Shown in pieces: positions 62,855 through 64,000 of a DNA stretch of 64,000 nt. This DNA is from Corynebacterium silvaticum. GTDB lineage: Bacteria > Actinomycetota > Actinomycetes > Mycobacteriales > Mycobacteriaceae. The position numbers were made by a program, and so were the translations under genes. Numbering within the stretch: position 1 is the first letter of the stretch; every line of letters begins with the position of its first letter. The stretch covers positions 333,505 through 397,504 of the forward strand of contig NZ_SDQO02000003.1 in NCBI RefSeq assembly GCF_004382825.2, in the 5' to 3' direction. The notes below the pieces were generated by a model, which was not told the origin of the DNA, ran no database searches, and saw nothing but the letters and a program-made list of their open reading frames with translations.

Positions 62855-63830
62855 GGAAGATAGGGTAGTACACGTTCCCCGCGGTCAAGCACCTTTACCG
62901 GTAAAAGATGGCCTCAACCCCACCAGAGTGAGGGTACCCGAAGAATACGCCGGAATAAGCGCCTACGAGTTCGCATGGAACCTTATAGCGTCGCAACGCC
63001 GTCGCCACCCCGAGGACACCCCTGAAGCGCTTCTCACGCGCTTTCAGCAGGATCAGGTCATCATTGGACCTAAGTTCCGCATCGCCAGCCCAGATACGGT
63101 GCTCAAAGCCAACGAGGATATCTGGTTCTACCGCACCCCCGCCCCAGAAACGCCAGTCCCCTACAGCTGTGAAACCATCTACGAGGACGAGAACCTCCTC
63201 GTGGTGAATAAGCCCCCCTTCCTGGCTACCATGCCGCGGGGGAAGCACATCACGCAAACCGCCACCGTGCAGATGCGTCGTGCGACTGGCAACGGCGAGC
63301 TCTCACCCGTGCACCGTCTGGACCGACTCACCTCTGGCATTTTGGTTTTCACCAAGAATCGTAAAGTTCGCGGCGCTTATCAAAGCCTCTTTGCCGAGCA
63401 AAAAGTAACCAAAACCTACCACGCAATCGCCCCCTTCAGGAACGATCTACCCGGCAACACTCTCTGGCGCGACCACATGATCAAGACACCAGGAGACATG
63501 CAAGGACACATCGTCCCAGGCCCCCCAAACGCCGAGAGTTTGCTTGTCGACGTCACCGAGCTAGGCGCACAAGAAACAGCACAGTTACAACAGCTTCACG
63601 ACGTCACCACGCCCCTGGCACGCTATACGCTTCAACCACACACAGGACGCACCCACCAGCTACGCCTCCACATGTGGGCAGCCGGCGTTCCCATCCTAGG
63701 CGATCCGGCCTACCCCACTATCCTCCCAGAAGAGGAGGAAGACTTCCGCGTGCCCATGCATCTTACGGCTTATCAGTTAACCTTCTGCGACCCTATCAGT
63801 GATATCCTCCGGTGTTTTACCCTGGAATAA
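62853..63830 (+). CDS. RluA-family pseudouridine synthase
   Basis: This 325-residue RNA-modifying enzyme has catalytic block VHRLDRLTSGILVFTKNRK with the essential Asp. YEDENLLVVNKPPFLATMPRG is the N-terminal family block. RYTLQPHTGRTHQLRLHMWAAGVPILGDPAYP is the C-terminal KTGRxHQxR-type block. There is no S4 domain, so it is closer to RluA or RluC-like short forms; the target uridine in rRNA or tRNA is unknown. ATG 62853 is likely, since the longer frame would overlap the small minus-strand ORF. It lies next to an rRNA operon, in the opposite direction. Confidence 0.88.
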   Translation: MEDRVVHVPRGQAPLPVKDGLNPTRVRVPEEYAGISAYEFAWNLIASQRRRHPEDTPEALLTRFQQDQVIIGPKFRIASPDTVLKANEDIWFYRTPAPETPVPYSCETIYEDENLLVVNKPPFLATMPRGKHITQTATVQMRRATGNGELSPVHRLDRLTSGILVFTKNRKVRGAYQSLFAEQKVTKTYHAIAPFRNDLPGNTLWRDHMIKTPGDMQGHIVPGPPNAESLLVDVTELGAQETAQLQQLHDVTTPLARYTLQPHTGRTHQLRLHMWAAGVPILGDPAYPTILPEEEEDFRVPMHLTAYQLTFCDPISDILRCFTLE

Positions 63831-63841
63831 CACCACCACAT

Positions 63842-63866
63842 CCCACCCCTTCATCAAGGAGGTGGG
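63842..63866 (+). terminator. Hairpin after the RluA-type gene
   Basis: CCCACC and CTT (63842-63850) pair with AAGG and GGTGGG (63856-63866) with a small bulge. There is no T-run on the plus strand. Confidence 0.4.
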
Positions 63867-63870
63867 TACG

Positions 63871-63946
63871 AAAAAAAAAAGGGAAGAGAGTCTAGGCACC
63901 ACACCCACCCCCAAGGGGGTAAGGCATCATACCTAGACTCTCTTCC
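63871..63946 (-). terminator. rRNA operon terminator
   Basis: GGAAGAGAGTCTAGG (63882-63896) pairs perfectly with CCTAGACTCTCTTCC (63932-63946). On the minus strand the stem is followed by C and ten T (63871-63880 complement). The loop contains its own hairpin ACCCCC/GGGGGT. It is a strong rho-independent terminator just after 5S rRNA. Confidence 0.92.
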
Positions 63947-63963
63947 TACATATCAAATTTTTT

Positions 63964-64000
63964 GGTTGGCGGCGACCTACTCTCCCACACCCTCCCAGGT
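63964..64000 (-). rRNA. rrf: 5S ribosomal RNA, 3' end (partial)
   Basis: The minus strand reads ACCTGGGAGGGTGTGGGAGA and GTAGGTCGCCGCCAACC, the conserved 3' end of actinobacterial 5S rRNA. The gene continues beyond the window, so the rRNA operon lies to the right and is transcribed leftward. Confidence 0.92.

Overview
The window looks like the chromosome of a Corynebacterium close to the C. diphtheriae / C. ulcerans / C. pseudotuberculosis group. The evidence is the mycolata cell-wall genes (aftB, ubiA, a PAP2 phosphatase, glfT2 and glf in the order of the mycobacterial Rv3805c-Rv3809c block), an Lsr2 nucleoid protein, an HtaA-domain haem-binding protein behind a DtxR-like box, a class E sortase, moderate GC content and frequent GTG/TTG starts. 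Placement at species level is inference.

Layout. (1) 1-4124: arabinogalactan genes aftB (partial), ubiA, PAP2 and glfT2, read leftward. (2) 4391-12627: a DUF5129 protein, a second PAP2 enzyme, a large AT-rich adhesin with DUF5979 repeats split by a frameshift, a glycerophosphodiesterase lipoprotein and a GlpT-type transporter. (3) 13012-22837: glf, a three-gene iron/haem/cobalamin-type ABC importer, a peptidoglycan amidase, a HAD phosphatase, an acyltransferase and serS. (4) 22902-30007: a GntR regulator, a Septum_form protein with a coupled minimal zincin, a histidine phosphatase, pheA, an amidase, a CPBP protease and an LCP ligase. (5) 30111-33221: a DtxR-type box and a ChtC/CirA-like haem-uptake pair. 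(6) 33394-42168: an AGCS symporter, DUF5926, a second glycerophosphodiesterase, the nucleoside salvage pair nupC-cdd facing deoA, ldh and msrA. (7) 42550-46273: sodA, an FMN reductase, and a LysR/MFS pair. (8) 46383-52484: an accessory, decaying region with a GIY-YIG/DUF2075 ATPase pseudogene, a MazG-like enzyme, a broken partial copy of a GT87 mannosyltransferase gene, a lipoprotein, the intact GT87 gene and a frameshifted RecB-like nuclease. (9) 52648-64000: DUF6474, lsr2, a two-component system, a DUF2020 lipoprotein, a class E sortase, a YidC paralogue, TetR, a queuosine-precursor transporter, a GlsB-type protein, a universal stress protein, an RluA-type synthase, and the 3' end of a leftward rRNA operon (5S) with its terminator.

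Links between genes. The adhesin ends in an LAVTG sorting signal, which fits the class E sortase at 57 kb. Two glycerophosphodiesterases, one exported beside GlpT and one cytosolic, could feed glycerol-3-phosphate metabolism. nupC, cdd and deoA form a nucleoside salvage set whose shared intergenic region carries three copies of one motif. Three loci (adhesin, DUF2075 ATPase, RecB-like nuclease) carry five frameshifts, four of them explained by one-base changes in short runs. They are either real decay or sequencing error.

The best candidate for an undescribed system is the GIY-YIG/DUF2075 ATPase with its MazG-like partner. The most unusual DNA structures are a long palindrome with identical arms present at two convergent gene junctions, and a scarred duplicate of the GT87 gene end whose deletions fall at short direct repeats.
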